A DNA stretch of 6,868 bases from an uncultured Solobacterium sp. (GCA_900547815.1 URHY01000091.1:1-6868), one strand, 5' to 3'; shown: positions 1 through 6,849, counted from the first letter of the stretch. The notes: generated by a model not told the origin, from the letters alone. Made by a program: numbers and translations.

Positions 1-58
1 CGTTGTATGAGTGTTGATTTTAGCTTTATATCCTAATTTATTAAATGTGTCTTTTCAT
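1..58. other. Left edge, no assignable gene
   Basis: This is the flank beyond the deacetylase terminator. On the plus strand all three frames close early, with stops at 8-10, 15-17 and 34-36, so at most the last few codons of a plus-strand gene could lie here. On the minus strand one frame stays open to the edge but has no start codon or ribosome binding site after the terminator. Nothing can be called from so little sequence. Confidence 0.4.
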
Positions 59-81
59 AAAAAAAGCCAGCATTTGCTGAC
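59..81 (-). terminator. Rho-independent terminator of the deacetylase gene
   Basis: Read on the minus strand, a 6-bp stem (GTCAGC/GCTGGC with one G-U pair, loop AAAT, stem at 66-81) is followed directly by seven T residues (complement of the A run 59-65). It begins immediately after the TAA stop at 82-84. The opposite direction lacks a good T run, so it should work mainly for the minus strand. Confidence 0.85.
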
Positions 82-1458
82 TTAGTTATTGACTCCATGA
101 TGGAATTCAGGAGTATCATCTGAAATAGCTTTAAAGGCATATCCTCGGCTTTTATAGTTTTCAATAATAGCTGGTAAAGCTTCAACCGTTGTTGTTTTAG
201 GAGACGAATCATGGAATAAAAGCATAATTTGATCATAATCACAATTTATCGAGCTATTGATGATATCTTGCGTTGGAACTGTAGCTGCAGCTGCATCTGA
301 ACTAGTACAATTCCAATCAAAATATTCATAGCCTTTTTCATGAACCATACTAGTAAGTGCGGTCATGATTCCCTGAGAATATTTCATTGAAACCTTGTTA
401 CTTGATCCGCCAGGGAAACGAATATATTTAGGTGCTTTACCTGTGATTTGTTTAACCATATCACTAACTTTTTGTAAATCTTCGAAATAAGCAGTAGTTG
501 AAGAATAGACTGTTGCATAGTCATGCGTATACGTATGAAGCGCAATTGTGTTTCCTTGATTAGCTGCTTTTTTTATTGAACTATTATAATCTGGATTATT
601 TCCAGTTACAAAGAAAGTAGCTTTTATTTTATATTTTTTTAAGATTTTTAATATCTTATCTGTATTTTCACTAGGCCCATCATCGAATGTTAGATATATT
701 ACTTTGCGAGGGTGTTCTACAATAACTTTTATTGTAGCTTTCGCTTTATTTCCTGAACGGTCCGTTGCAGTAACAAATAATTTGTACGTACCTTCTTTTT
801 TGATATTTACTTTTGAAGCATCTATTTTAACTTTTGGATTTGAATCTAAATCATCAGTTACTTGAATAGATTTCTTATAATTTGGTTCTGAATTTGCATG
901 AACAGTGATGCTTTTTTTATTTATAACAGGCTTTTTGGTGTCTTTAGCCAATGTTAATTCAGCCTCTTTTGATGTACTATTACCATATTCATCTTTCGCG
1001 ATAATGACTACAGTTTGTTTTTTAGCTTTCGTAGGTTTATTTTTAAAAGATAAAGAAACCTTGGAATCATCCTTAACACTTTCAACAAATAATTCTGGTT
1101 TTATGTTTTGCTTCATATCTGTTTTATAGGATTTAACTTTTAATTCTGGTGCCAGAGCATCCTTTACGGATACTTTGCATGTTTTTTTGTAGTCCCCTAT
1201 TTGATAAGTGATTGTGTAATCACCAATTTTTTCCGTATTGATATCTCCAGAAATTTTTACCTTTGAATCCGAATGGAAAAAGACTTGTTGGATATTTGTC
1301 TTTGGATCGTATTTTTGATTTAATTCCACTGTTGGATTTGAAGAATATAGCAAAATAGGATTTTTAAATGCAAAACATAGTAGAAAAATAATACATATAA
1401 ATAAAAATATGATTAATTTATTACCAAATGTAATTCTTCTTCTTCTTTTTTTAGTCAT
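82..1458 (-). CDS. Membrane-anchored polysaccharide (peptidoglycan-type) deacetylase with Ig-like repeats
   Basis: A 458-residue protein with a basic N-terminus (KKRRRR) and one hydrophobic segment at about 15-37, most likely an uncleaved signal anchor; no lipobox is seen. Residues about 42-249 look like three consecutive DUF5011/HYR-type bacterial Ig-like domains, with repeated motifs such as GDYTITY and GTYKLFV. A carbohydrate esterase 4 (NodB-homology) domain fills about 252-446: TFDDG at 257-261, HTYTH at 308-312 (metal-binding histidines), RFPGG at 347-351, DWN at 381-383 and LLFHDS at 413-418. All the family's catalytic motifs look intact. Known members remove N-acetyl groups from cell-wall glycans, often giving lysozyme resistance; the exact substrate here (GlcNAc, MurNAc or another polymer) is inferred only. 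The ATG at 1456-1458 has GAGG 7 nt upstream. It is a single gene with its own terminator, divergent from the c-di-AMP receptor. Confidence 0.9.
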   Translation of the reverse strand: MTKKRRRRITFGNKLIIFLFICIIFLLCFAFKNPILLYSSNPTVELNQKYDPKTNIQQVFFHSDSKVKISGDINTEKIGDYTITYQIGDYKKTCKVSVKDALAPELKVKSYKTDMKQNIKPELFVESVKDDSKVSLSFKNKPTKAKKQTVVIIAKDEYGNSTSKEAELTLAKDTKKPVINKKSITVHANSEPNYKKSIQVTDDLDSNPKVKIDASKVNIKKEGTYKLFVTATDRSGNKAKATIKVIVEHPRKVIYLTFDDGPSENTDKILKILKKYKIKATFFVTGNNPDYNSSIKKAANQGNTIALHTYTHDYATVYSSTTAYFEDLQKVSDMVKQITGKAPKYIRFPGGSSNKVSMKYSQGIMTALTSMVHEKGYEYFDWNCTSSDAAAATVPTQDIINSSINCDYDQIMLLFHDSSPKTTTVEALPAIIENYKSRGYAFKAISDDTPEFHHGVNN

Positions 1459-1549
1459 TATATGACCTCAAAAGATGTTGTACTGTCTTTTTTACATATA
1501 AAAAATAATATTCCCTTAACATATTTATCCCCTTTTAAAATCTATATCT

Positions 1550-1578
1550 ATTATACATGAAATATAAAGAAATGTTAT
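1550..1578 (-). promoter_or_regulatory. Predicted promoter of the deacetylase gene
   Basis: Read on the minus strand, a perfect TATAAT (complement of 1550-1555) lies 17 nt from ATAACA (complement of 1573-1578), which matches 4 of 6 bases of the -35 consensus. The start point would be near 1543, giving a leader of about 85 nt in which I see no convincing structure. AT-richness makes chance matches possible. Confidence 0.55.
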
Positions 1579-1602
1579 AAGGATTCTGATTCTTTTTGGG
1601 TG

Positions 1603-1631
1603 TTGTAGTTATGCATAAATTTTTATATAAT
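1603..1631 (+). promoter_or_regulatory. Predicted promoter of the c-di-AMP receptor gene
   Basis: A perfect TATAAT at 1626-1631 is preceded at 17 nt by TTGTAG (1603-1608), a weak -35 matching 3 of 6 bases. The start would be near 1638, only about 20 nt ahead of the ATG. The ribosome binding site AAAGGTGG at 1640-1647 (one mismatch to AAAGGAGG) would then be almost at the 5' end of the message. Confidence 0.55.
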
Positions 1632-1657
1632 AACTTTAGAAAGGTGGGGGAAGCACT

Positions 1658-1981
1658 ATGAAACTTATCCTAGCAATTTTATCAAATGATGATAGTCCAG
1701 TGGCAAGCAATGCACTAAATAAGAATGGTTTTTCTGTTACTAAATTAGCAACAACTGGTGGTTTCCTTCGCGCAGGCAATACAACGTTGATTATTGGTTG
1801 TGAAGACGAAAAAGTAGAAGCAGCTATTGATATCATCAAGGAATATTCAAGTAAGCGAACGGAAATTGTACCTAGTACAGCTAGTTATGATATTGGGCGT
1901 TACGCAAGTTTTCCTGTGGAAGTTACTGTTGGTGGAGCCACAATTTTCGTGTTAGATGTAGCACAATTCTTAAAAGTTTAA
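1658..1981 (+). CDS. darA: Cyclic-di-AMP receptor, PstA/DarA (YaaQ, DUF970) family
   Basis: A 107-residue PII-like protein, close to the usual family length of about 109. It opens with MKLILAI and carries the family signature TKLATTGGFLRAGNTT at 28-43, followed by IIG at 45-47. Near the C-terminus are PVEVTVGGATIFVL and a glutamine at 103. Residues corresponding to the ligand-contacting positions described for PstA/DarA (Thr28, Gly35, Phe36, Asn41, Gly47, Gln103) are all present, so c-di-AMP binding is a fair inference. Family members are cytosolic trimers whose downstream targets are poorly known. AAAGGTGG lies 10 nt before the ATG. It is a single gene closed by its own terminator; the often-seen neighbours in other Bacillota (tmk, holB) are absent, and it instead stands back to back with a wall-modifying enzyme. 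It is also called pstA. Confidence 0.93.
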   Translation: MKLILAILSNDDSPVASNALNKNGFSVTKLATTGGFLRAGNTTLIIGCEDEKVEAAIDIIKEYSSKRTEIVPSTASYDIGRYASFPVEVTVGGATIFVLDVAQFLKV

Positions 1982-1988
1982 TAAATAG

Positions 1989-2018
1989 AGGGTGGAAAGT
2001 ATATTTCTACCCTTTTTC
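1989..2018 (+). terminator. Rho-independent terminator of the c-di-AMP receptor gene
   Basis: A 9-bp stem (GGGTGGAAA at 1990-1998 with TTTCTACCC at 2004-2012, one G-U pair, loop GTATA) is followed by TTTTT at 2013-2017. It starts 8 nt after the stop codon. Confidence 0.9.
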
Positions 2019-2037
2019 TGTTAAAAAATTTGTGAAT

Positions 2038-2060
2038 AAAGACCCATAATGGTCTTTTTT
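2038..2060 (+). terminator. Second terminator-like hairpin between darA and purD
   Basis: AAAGACC (2038-2044) pairs with GGTCTTT (2051-2057) around a 6-nt loop and leads into a T run ending at 2060. It would back up the preceding terminator. Because it ends only a few bases before the predicted purD -10 box, it should act on read-through from upstream and not on the purD transcript itself. Confidence 0.7.
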
Positions 2061-2061
2061 C

Positions 2062-2091
2062 TGTTATGATGGAAAGGTAAAGAAAAAGGAG
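2062..2091 (+). promoter_or_regulatory. Predicted extended -10 promoter and ribosome binding site of purD
   Basis: TGTTATGAT at 2062-2070 is an extended -10 element (TG-n-TATGAT). No good -35 is found at 16-18 nt; that region overlaps the preceding hairpin. AAGGAG at 2086-2091 lies 11 nt before the ATG. The start would be near 2077, leaving a leader of about 25 nt, too short for a purine riboswitch, and I see no PurBox-like sequence. Confidence 0.5.
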
Positions 2092-2102
2092 ATTAAAACG
2101 CA

Positions 2103-3335
2103 ATGAAAATACTAGTTATCGGTAAGGGCGGACGTGAACACGCACTTGCGTATGCATGTAAACGTTCAGCTTTATGTGATGAGTTGATTTGTGCTCCAGG
2201 AAATCCTGGAATGGCAAAAATTGGAGAATGTGTCAATGTAAAAGACAACGATGTAGATGGTCTTGTTACTTTGGCAAAAGAAAGAAATGTAGATTTAACC
2301 ATCGTAGGTCCTGAGGCAACTTTAGCTCTAGGTGTTGTAGATGCGTTTAAAAAGGAAGGTCTAAAGATTTTTGGGCCCGATAAAAAGGCGACTCAAGTCG
2401 AATCAAGTAAGGATTTTGCCAAAAAGATCATGGCAAAATACAATATTCCAACGGCAGCTTATAAAACATTCTATGATTTAGAATCTGCATGGGCATACGT
2501 ACAAGAACAAGGGGCTCCTATTGTTATTAAGGAAGATGGCTTAAAAGCTGGAAAAGGTGTTACAGTAGCTTCTACATTAGAACAGGCTAAAGAAGCATTA
2601 GATATTGCCTTTGCGATTGAAAATAATTCAGTAGTTATTGAAGAATGCTTGTTTGGATTTGAATTTTCTTTAATTTGTTTAGTGCATAACGAAACAGTTG
2701 TACCTTTAGAAGTAGCTCAAGATCACAAGTGTGTATTTGATGGAGATAAAGGACCAAATACAGGTGGTATGGGATCTTATAGTCCAGTTAAAAAGATTAC
2801 TTCTGAAATAATTGATGAGGCAATGAATGAGATTATGAAACCAATGGCAAGCGCTATGGTTAAAGAGGGGGTTCCATTCACTGGATTCTTATATGGTGGA
2901 TTGATGTTGACAGAAAAAGGCATCAAAACCATTGAATTTAATGCACGTTTTGGAGATCCAGAAGCCGAAGTTATTTTGCCTCGTTTAGAAAGTGATTTTG
3001 TACAAGCTATTTTAGATTTAATGGACAATAGACCAGTTGAATTAAAATGGACAGATAAAGTTAGTCATGGTGTTGTTTTAGCAAGTACAAACTATCCTGC
3101 AAGCTCTACAAAAGGATCTTTGATTACAGGTGTAGATGATGTAGATGGTTTAGTTTTCCACATGGGAACAAAAATGACAGATGAAGGATTAGTCACAGAT
3201 GGAGGACGTGTATTAATGGTCGTTACTTTAGAGGATGACTTACAGACTGCATTTGATCATACATATAAAGAATTAGAAAAAATTCAATGCAAAGATTTAT
3301 TTCATAGAAACGATATTGGAAAGAAGGATATGTAA
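2103..3335 (+). CDS. purD: Phosphoribosylamine-glycine ligase (GAR synthetase)
   Basis: This enzyme joins glycine to 5-phosphoribosylamine using ATP, the second step of de novo purine synthesis, in the cytosol. At 410 residues it is close to the usual 420-430. Visible in order are the N-terminal GKGGREHA (8-15), [11 protein letters not shown] (67-77), the ATP-grasp stretch [13 protein letters not shown] (141-153), the family signature [22 protein letters not shown] (207-228), [11 protein letters not shown] (259-269) and [13 protein letters not shown] with LPRLESD (278-298), which includes metal- and ATP-binding acidic residues. The C-terminal domain ends in [11 protein letters not shown], as is typical. 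It is the first gene of a two-gene unit with fhs; its TAA is followed after 1 nt by the fhs ATG. The other pur genes are not in the window. Confidence 0.96.
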   Translation: MKILVIGKGGREHALAYACKRSALCDELICAPGNPGMAKIGECVNVKDNDVDGLVTLAKERNVDLTIVGPEATLALGVVDAFKKEGLKIFGPDKKATQVESSKDFAKKIMAKYNIPTAAYKTFYDLESAWAYVQEQGAPIVIKEDGLKAGKGVTVASTLEQAKEALDIAFAIENNSVVIEECLFGFEFSLICLVHNETVVPLEVAQDHKCVFDGDKGPNTGGMGSYSPVKKITSEIIDEAMNEIMKPMASAMVKEGVPFTGFLYGGLMLTEKGIKTIEFNARFGDPEAEVILPRLESDFVQAILDLMDNRPVELKWTDKVSHGVVLASTNYPASSTKGSLITGVDDVDGLVFHMGTKMTDEGLVTDGGRVLMVVTLEDDLQTAFDHTYKELEKIQCKDLFHRNDIGKKDM

Positions 3336-3336
3336 A

Positions 3337-5007
3337 ATGGCTAAAACAGATTTAGAAATTGCACAAGAATGTGTCATGGAACCGATTGAAAAGGTTGCCG
3401 CAAAAATTGGGATTCCTGCTGATAGTTTGGAACGCTATGGAAAATATAAAGCTAAATTGTCCTTTGACTATTTAAAATCTATTGAAAATAATCCTCATGG
3501 AAAATTAGTACTAGTCACAGCAATTAACCCTACTAAAGCTGGAGAAGGAAAGAGTACGACAACAGTTGGTTTAGGGGATGCCTTAAATCGTTTAGGTAAG
3601 AAAACGATGATGGCTTTACGTGAACCAAGTTTAGGTCCAGTATTTGGATTAAAAGGTGGAGCTACAGGTGGTGGCTATGCCCAAGTTGTACCAATGGAAG
3701 ATATCAACCTTCACTTTACGGGAGATATGCATGCGATTACGACTGCCAATAACTTAGTTAGTGCATGCTTAGATAATGTGATTCATCAGGGAAATGAATT
3801 GAATATTGATCCTGAAAAAGTAACATTCAAACGTTGTTTAGATATGAATGATCGTACTTTGCGTAATATCACAATTGGTTGTGGTGCTAAAGCCAATGGT
3901 GTAGAACGTAAAGATGGATTTAATATTACAGTCGCAAGTGAAATCATGGCAGCTTTATGTTTGGCAGATGATTTAATGGATTTAAAGAAAAGATTTGGAA
4001 AAATGCTTGTGGCATATACTTATGATGACAAGCCAGTCTATGTACATGATCTAGGTATTGAAGGTGCATTGGCTATGGTTATGAAAGATGCCGTATTGCC
4101 TAACGTTGTTCAAACACTAGAACACAATCCAGTGTTGATTCATGGTGGTCCATTTGCGAATATTGCGCATGGATGTAACTCTGTTATTGCCACAAAAGCA
4201 TGTCTAGAACTTGCAGATTATACAGTTACAGAAGCTGGATTTGGTGCGGATTTAGGAGCTGAGAAATTCTTGGATATCAAATGTCGATTGGCAAATCTTA
4301 AACCCAATGCGGTTGTGATTGTTGCAACAATTCGTGCATTAAAACAACATGGCGGAATTGCCTTAGAAGATCTAAAAGAAGAAAATGTAGAAGCAATGCT
4401 TGCAGGATGTGAAAACTTAGCAAAACATATTGATACAGTTCAACAATTTGGCTTACCATACATTGTTGCAATCAATGAATTTGCGACAGATACACCGGCT
4501 GAAGTAGCTGCATTAGAAAAATGGTGTGAAGATAATAACCACCCAATGTCATTATCACAAGTATGGGCAAAAGGTGGTGAAGGTGCTATTGATTTAGCGA
4601 ATAAAGTAGTTGCGTTATGTGATCAAGAAAATAACTATGCTCCATTATATGATTTGGATAAGACAATTGAAGAAAAAGTGGAAACCATTGCCAAGAAAGT
4701 ATATGGTGCAGATGGTGTTGATTTTACAGAAGAAGCACAAGCACAAATTGCGAAATTCAATGAATTAGGATGGGATAAATTACCAATCTGTATGGCTAAA
4801 ACACAAATGTCATTATCAGACGATGGTAAAGTAATGGGTCGTCCTACAGGATTTAGAATTACAGTTCGTGAATTACGCCCAAGCTTAGGTGCAGGCTTCA
4901 TTGTTGCATTAACAGGTAAAGTATTAACAATGCCTGGACTTCCAAAACATCCAAGTGCATTAGATATGGATGTGGATGAAGATGGTAAGATCGTAGGATT
5001 ATTCTAA
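3337..5007 (+). CDS. fhs: Formate-tetrahydrofolate ligase (10-formyl-THF synthetase)
   Basis: This enzyme makes 10-formyl-tetrahydrofolate from formate, THF and ATP, supplying formyl groups for purine synthesis and initiator tRNA, and the methyl branch in acetogens. From the ATG at 3337 it is 556 residues, the usual length. Key motifs are the P-loop [10 protein letters not shown] (65-74), [19 protein letters not shown] (95-113), [14 protein letters not shown] (269-282), [13 protein letters not shown] (299-311) and a C-terminal region with GRPTGFRI and [15 protein letters not shown] longer reading from a TTG at 3316 would overlap purD and add 7 unconserved residues. The ATG is preferred because GAAGGA (3323-3328) sits 8 nt before it. 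That site lies inside the end of purD, so translation is probably coupled. No acetogenesis genes are in view, so a role in one-carbon supply for purines is the simplest reading. Confidence 0.97.
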   Translation: MAKTDLEIAQECVMEPIEKVAAKIGIPADSLERYGKYKAKLSFDYLKSIENNPHGKLVLVTAINPTKAGEGKSTTTVGLGDALNRLGKKTMMALREPSLGPVFGLKGGATGGGYAQVVPMEDINLHFTGDMHAITTANNLVSACLDNVIHQGNELNIDPEKVTFKRCLDMNDRTLRNITIGCGAKANGVERKDGFNITVASEIMAALCLADDLMDLKKRFGKMLVAYTYDDKPVYVHDLGIEGALAMVMKDAVLPNVVQTLEHNPVLIHGGPFANIAHGCNSVIATKACLELADYTVTEAGFGADLGAEKFLDIKCRLANLKPNAVVIVATIRALKQHGGIALEDLKEENVEAMLAGCENLAKHIDTVQQFGLPYIVAINEFATDTPAEVAALEKWCEDNNHPMSLSQVWAKGGEGAIDLANKVVALCDQENNYAPLYDLDKTIEEKVETIAKKVYGADGVDFTEEAQAQIAKFNELGWDKLPICMAKTQMSLSDDGKVMGRPTGFRITVRELRPSLGAGFIVALTGKVLTMPGLPKHPSALDMDVDEDGKIVGLF

Positions 5008-5011
5008 TGGC

Positions 5012-5042
5012 AAAGGCTGGATGAAAATTCCAGTCTTTTTTT
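5012..5042 (+). terminator. Rho-independent terminator of the purD-fhs unit
   Basis: A 10-bp stem (AAAGGCTGGA at 5012-5021 with TCCAGTCTTT at 5029-5038, one G-U pair, 7-nt loop) merges into a T run through 5042. It starts 4 nt after the fhs stop. Confidence 0.88.
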
Positions 5043-5050
5043 GTTTCCAT

Positions 5051-5079
5051 AAAAAAAGAGTCCAGAACTTGTCCAGACT
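5051..5079 (-). terminator. Rho-independent terminator of the GntR regulator operon
   Basis: Read on the minus strand, an 8-bp stem (AGTCTGGA with TTCTGGACT, two wobble pairs, positions 5059-5079) is followed by C and then seven T (complement of 5051-5057). On the plus strand the two wobbles become mismatches, so the hairpin is specific to the minus-strand RNA. The arms also read as a near-perfect direct repeat, GTCCAGAACTT then GTCCAGACTT. Confidence 0.75.
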
Positions 5080-5089
5080 TTTATCTTAT

Positions 5090-5121
5090 GGGAGCATATC
5101 ACACAGTGATCTCTCTTTTTT
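5090..5121 (+). terminator. Third hairpin of the convergent gap, plus-strand terminator-like
   Basis: GGGAG (5090-5094) pairs with CTCTC (5111-5115), and inside it ATCAC (5098-5102) pairs with GTGAT (5106-5110). There is a 3-nt bulge (CAT) and a loop of ACA, followed by six T (5116-5121) that run into the stop codon of the minus-strand regulator. Read as RNA on the plus strand it resembles a terminator for read-through from fhs. Read as DNA, the ATCAC-n3-GTGAT dyad could instead be a protein site. Confidence 0.5.
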
Positions 5122-5842
5122 AATTTGGTGAATGAATATTTCCAATCAGGTTTAACCGAGTTCCAACACATACAGAAACTGTGCAGGCAATAGGAACATC
5201 ATCTTCAGATATAAAGTTTGTTACAAGAAGTAAAGTGTCTTCTTCAGATAATTGTAAAAGCTCAGTTAAGGTTTGCTTTGTAATTAAAGATAAAGAATCA
5301 AGAGCCTCATTTTCATAAATTCGTATGAAAAAAGACTGTACTAAGGTTGGTGGGATTTCTTTCATCTGAAACAAACTAGGGTAAATGGTATTATATTCAT
5401 TTTTTATTGCATCACAAGAAAAAGCGATGATTGTTTCATCAACACTTTCAAGAGAAGACGAAATAGTAATATTATAATCATTTGTTATACATAAAAAATT
5501 ATGAATAATATTGCTCATAATTGTTGGTAAGAAATTTTGAGCTTCGGCTTTATAAGAATGGTCTTTTAACAGACTATCTGCTTCGGGAAAACTGAAATAA
5601 CACAATGTCCGATTTATTTTTTTGGGACAAACAAAATAACCTTTTCCACGATGACTATAGATAATTCCCTTGTCGATCAGTTTCTGCAAACCATTACGAA
5701 GTGTAATTCGGTTTACATTTAACGATGTGGAAAGTTCTCTTTCAGTTGGAAGTTTGTCATGTGGTTTTAATTGATGTTCATTGATATATTGCAAAACAAA
5801 TTCTTCAATTTCATCTGTTAGAAGCTGATAAATCTTAGGCAT
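5120..5842 (-). CDS. GntR-family transcriptional regulator with divergent UTRA-like effector domain (second gene of pair)
   Basis: A 240-residue cytosolic DNA-binding protein. Residues about 5-72 form a GntR winged helix: KLPTERELSTSLNVNRITLR at 30-49 covers the helix-turn-helix, and GIIYSHRGKGYFV at 59-71 is the wing. Residues about 80-235 resemble the UTRA ligand-binding fold of the HutC subfamily mainly in the last third (LLQLSEEDTLLLVTNFISEDDVPIACTV, with GTRLNLI after it). The first part, including a cysteine-containing FSCDAIKNEY, is atypical. The ligand is unknown; many HutC members sense sugar phosphates, amino-acid derivatives or similar small molecules. The ATG is supported by an in-frame TAG upstream and by GAGAGG about 13 nt before it, which is rather far. 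It lies 26 nt after the other regulator gene, so the two are probably one transcript ended by the terminator at 5051-5079. Confidence 0.85.
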   Translation of the reverse strand: MPKIYQLLTDEIEEFVLQYINEHQLKPHDKLPTERELSTSLNVNRITLRNGLQKLIDKGIIYSHRGKGYFVCPKKINRTLCYFSFPEADSLLKDHSYKAEAQNFLPTIMSNIIHNFLCITNDYNITISSSLESVDETIIAFSCDAIKNEYNTIYPSLFQMKEIPPTLVQSFFIRIYENEALDSLSLITKQTLTELLQLSEEDTLLLVTNFISEDDVPIACTVSVCVGTRLNLIGNIHSPN

Positions 5843-5868
5843 AATTGTTGTAAATCCTCTCTAAAAAA

Positions 5869-6612
5869 TTATATAACAACCTGTGCATTTACTTGATAAA
5901 TACCGTTTTTGAAAATGCCATCCGTATAATATTTGCTGAATTCAGGTCGTACAAGAACTTCCGTATATTCGACAACCTGGTTATCAATCAGCGAGGATGT
6001 AATATCAACGTAAATAACAGAAGTATCATTTTCCAAATTAAGAAAACGTGCGTCCGTGTTATGAACTTTTGTTGTAGAAAAAGCATGGCTAATATCATGA
6101 ATCTTTATATTATTGGTTCGAAAAAGATCATACAAAGAGTAAATCTGAAAATCAATATTTTCAATATCAGGGATACTGTCATGTAAAATATAAGTATTTT
6201 CAATAGATATAGGTTGTTCATTTCCGAGACGAAGTCGAAGCACCTGAAAAATCTCCGTATCTTCTGATACATCGAAAATCTTTGAAAATTTGTAACCGGC
6301 TTTTCGAGTCCTTGTATTTAAAATTTTACTGGAAGAGTCATAGCCGAATTTCTTTAGCAACTCACTCATACCTTTAAAATGCTTGAAAGAATCATCAATA
6401 TCTTTTAGCATAATGTAAGTTCCCTTTCCATGATATTTTTTTAAAATGCCTTCAGTACACAGCTGTTCAATTGCCGAGCGAACTACGGAACGGCTTACAT
6501 CAAAAGATTTTGCTAATTCACGCTCAGAAGGAAGAGCAAGACCAAAAACATATTCATTGCTGTTGATTTTTTCTCGTATAATTTCTGCAAGTTGTTGGTA
6601 TGAAAGATCCAT
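5869..6612 (-). CDS. GntR/HutC-family transcriptional regulator with UTRA domain (first gene of pair)
   Basis: A 247-residue regulator with a standard layout. The GntR winged helix is at about 4-68 (LPSERELAKSFDVSRSVVRS at 27-46, wing KKYHGKGTYI at 58-67) and a clear UTRA effector domain at about 76-235 (RLRLGNEQPISIENTYI at 126-142, SLYDLF at 159-164, VVEYTEVLVRPEFSKYY at 213-229). The family usually represses nearby transport or catabolic genes until a small ligand binds UTRA; no such genes are visible here. The start is placed at the ATG at 6610-6612 because AGGAG (complement of 6621-6625) lies 8 nt upstream. A longer open frame to 6768 would run through the predicted promoter and would add a hydrophobic stretch unlike the family. 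Self-regulation and control of a divergent gene beyond 6868 are likely but unproven. Confidence 0.9.
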   Translation of the reverse strand: MDLSYQQLAEIIREKINSNEYVFGLALPSERELAKSFDVSRSVVRSAIEQLCTEGILKKYHGKGTYIMLKDIDDSFKHFKGMSELLKKFGYDSSSKILNTRTRKAGYKFSKIFDVSEDTEIFQVLRLRLGNEQPISIENTYILHDSIPDIENIDFQIYSLYDLFRTNNIKIHDISHAFSTTKVHNTDARFLNLENDTSVIYVDITSSLIDNQVVEYTEVLVRPEFSKYYTDGIFKNGIYQVNAQVVI

Positions 6613-6688
6613 AGTTATATCTCCTAAAATAACAGAATTACTAGACACGGTGTAGCACAAAAAGTAAAAAATAAGGTTTTCTGGGCTT

Positions 6689-6697
6689 ATTATACCA
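6689..6697 (-). promoter_or_regulatory. Predicted extended -10 promoter of the GntR pair
   Basis: Read on the minus strand this is TGGTATAAT, a perfect TATAAT (complement of 6689-6694) with the TG of an extended -10. The -35 position (TTTCTT at 17 nt) is poor. The start would be near 6682, giving a leader of about 70 nt before the ATG at 6612. Confidence 0.65.
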
Positions 6698-6781
6698 AAC
6701 AAAAATAGAAAAAGAAATCTAAAAAGCGAAATTTGTATAACAAAAAATAAAAGTGGTTGACATAACAAAAAATAGCGTGGT
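6698..6781. repeat. A-rich direct repeats, candidate operators for the GntR pair
   Basis: The 13-mer ATAACAAAAAATA occurs exactly at 6737-6749 and 6762-6774 (25-nt period), each followed by a similar tail ending GTGGT (6753-6757 and 6777-6781). A weaker copy, AACAAAAATAG at 6698-6708, lies just upstream of the regulator -10 box. The first exact copy abuts the plus-strand -35 and the second fills its spacer. The first copy also begins inside a dyad, TTTGT-ATA-ACAAA (6732-6744). The positions suit repressor sites, but low-complexity A runs can repeat by chance. Confidence 0.45.
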
Positions 6782-6786
6782 ATATT
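6757..6786 (+). promoter_or_regulatory. Strong predicted promoter reading out of the window
   Basis: A perfect TTGACA at 6757-6762, an 18-nt spacer and TATATT at 6781-6786 (5 of 6), with TG at 6778-6779 giving an extended -10. The start would be near 6793. It is divergent from the regulator pair, so the gene beyond the right edge is the natural candidate target of one or both regulators. Confidence 0.7.
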
Positions 6787-6825
6787 TGGGGGCTTAACAC
6801 TTGCTCATAGCTAAAATAGCCAAAT

Positions 6826-6849
6826 GTCGTTTATGTACGGCTTTTTTTT
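6826..6849 (+). terminator. Early terminator or attenuator after the plus-strand promoter
   Basis: GTCGT (6826-6830) pairs with ACGGC (6837-6841) including one G-U pair, with a loop of TTATGT, followed by eight T (6842-6849). It sits only about 55 nt after the predicted start. An upstream AGCC (6818-6821) can pair either with GGCT at 6839-6842 or with GGCT at 6791-6794, so alternative folds are possible. Confidence 0.6.

Noticed and set aside
905..1129. Plus-strand open frame with a hydrophobic translation inside the deacetylase gene
   Set aside because: It is the antisense shadow of the Ig-like region, with no ribosome site or family resemblance.
1459..1657. Possible riboswitch in the divergent region between the deacetylase and darA genes
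   Set aside because: No stable conserved-looking stem or terminator/antiterminator pair was found; the AT-rich leaders are short or unstructured.
2777..3028. Minus-strand open frame within purD
   Set aside because: It lies wholly opposite conserved purD motifs and has no independent support.
5893..6186. Plus-strand open frame opposite the first GntR gene
   Set aside because: It is the shadow of the conserved UTRA domain, with no ribosome site.
6641..6655. ACACGGTGT dyad in the leader of the GntR pair as an operator
   Set aside because: Only four base pairs on each side are symmetric; it is too short to claim without conservation data.
6613..6768. N-terminal extension of the first GntR gene with a hydrophobic stretch
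   Set aside because: It contains the predicted TATAAT promoter, lacks a ribosome site at its start, and the internal ATG at 6612 has AGGAG at 8 nt and gives the standard family length.
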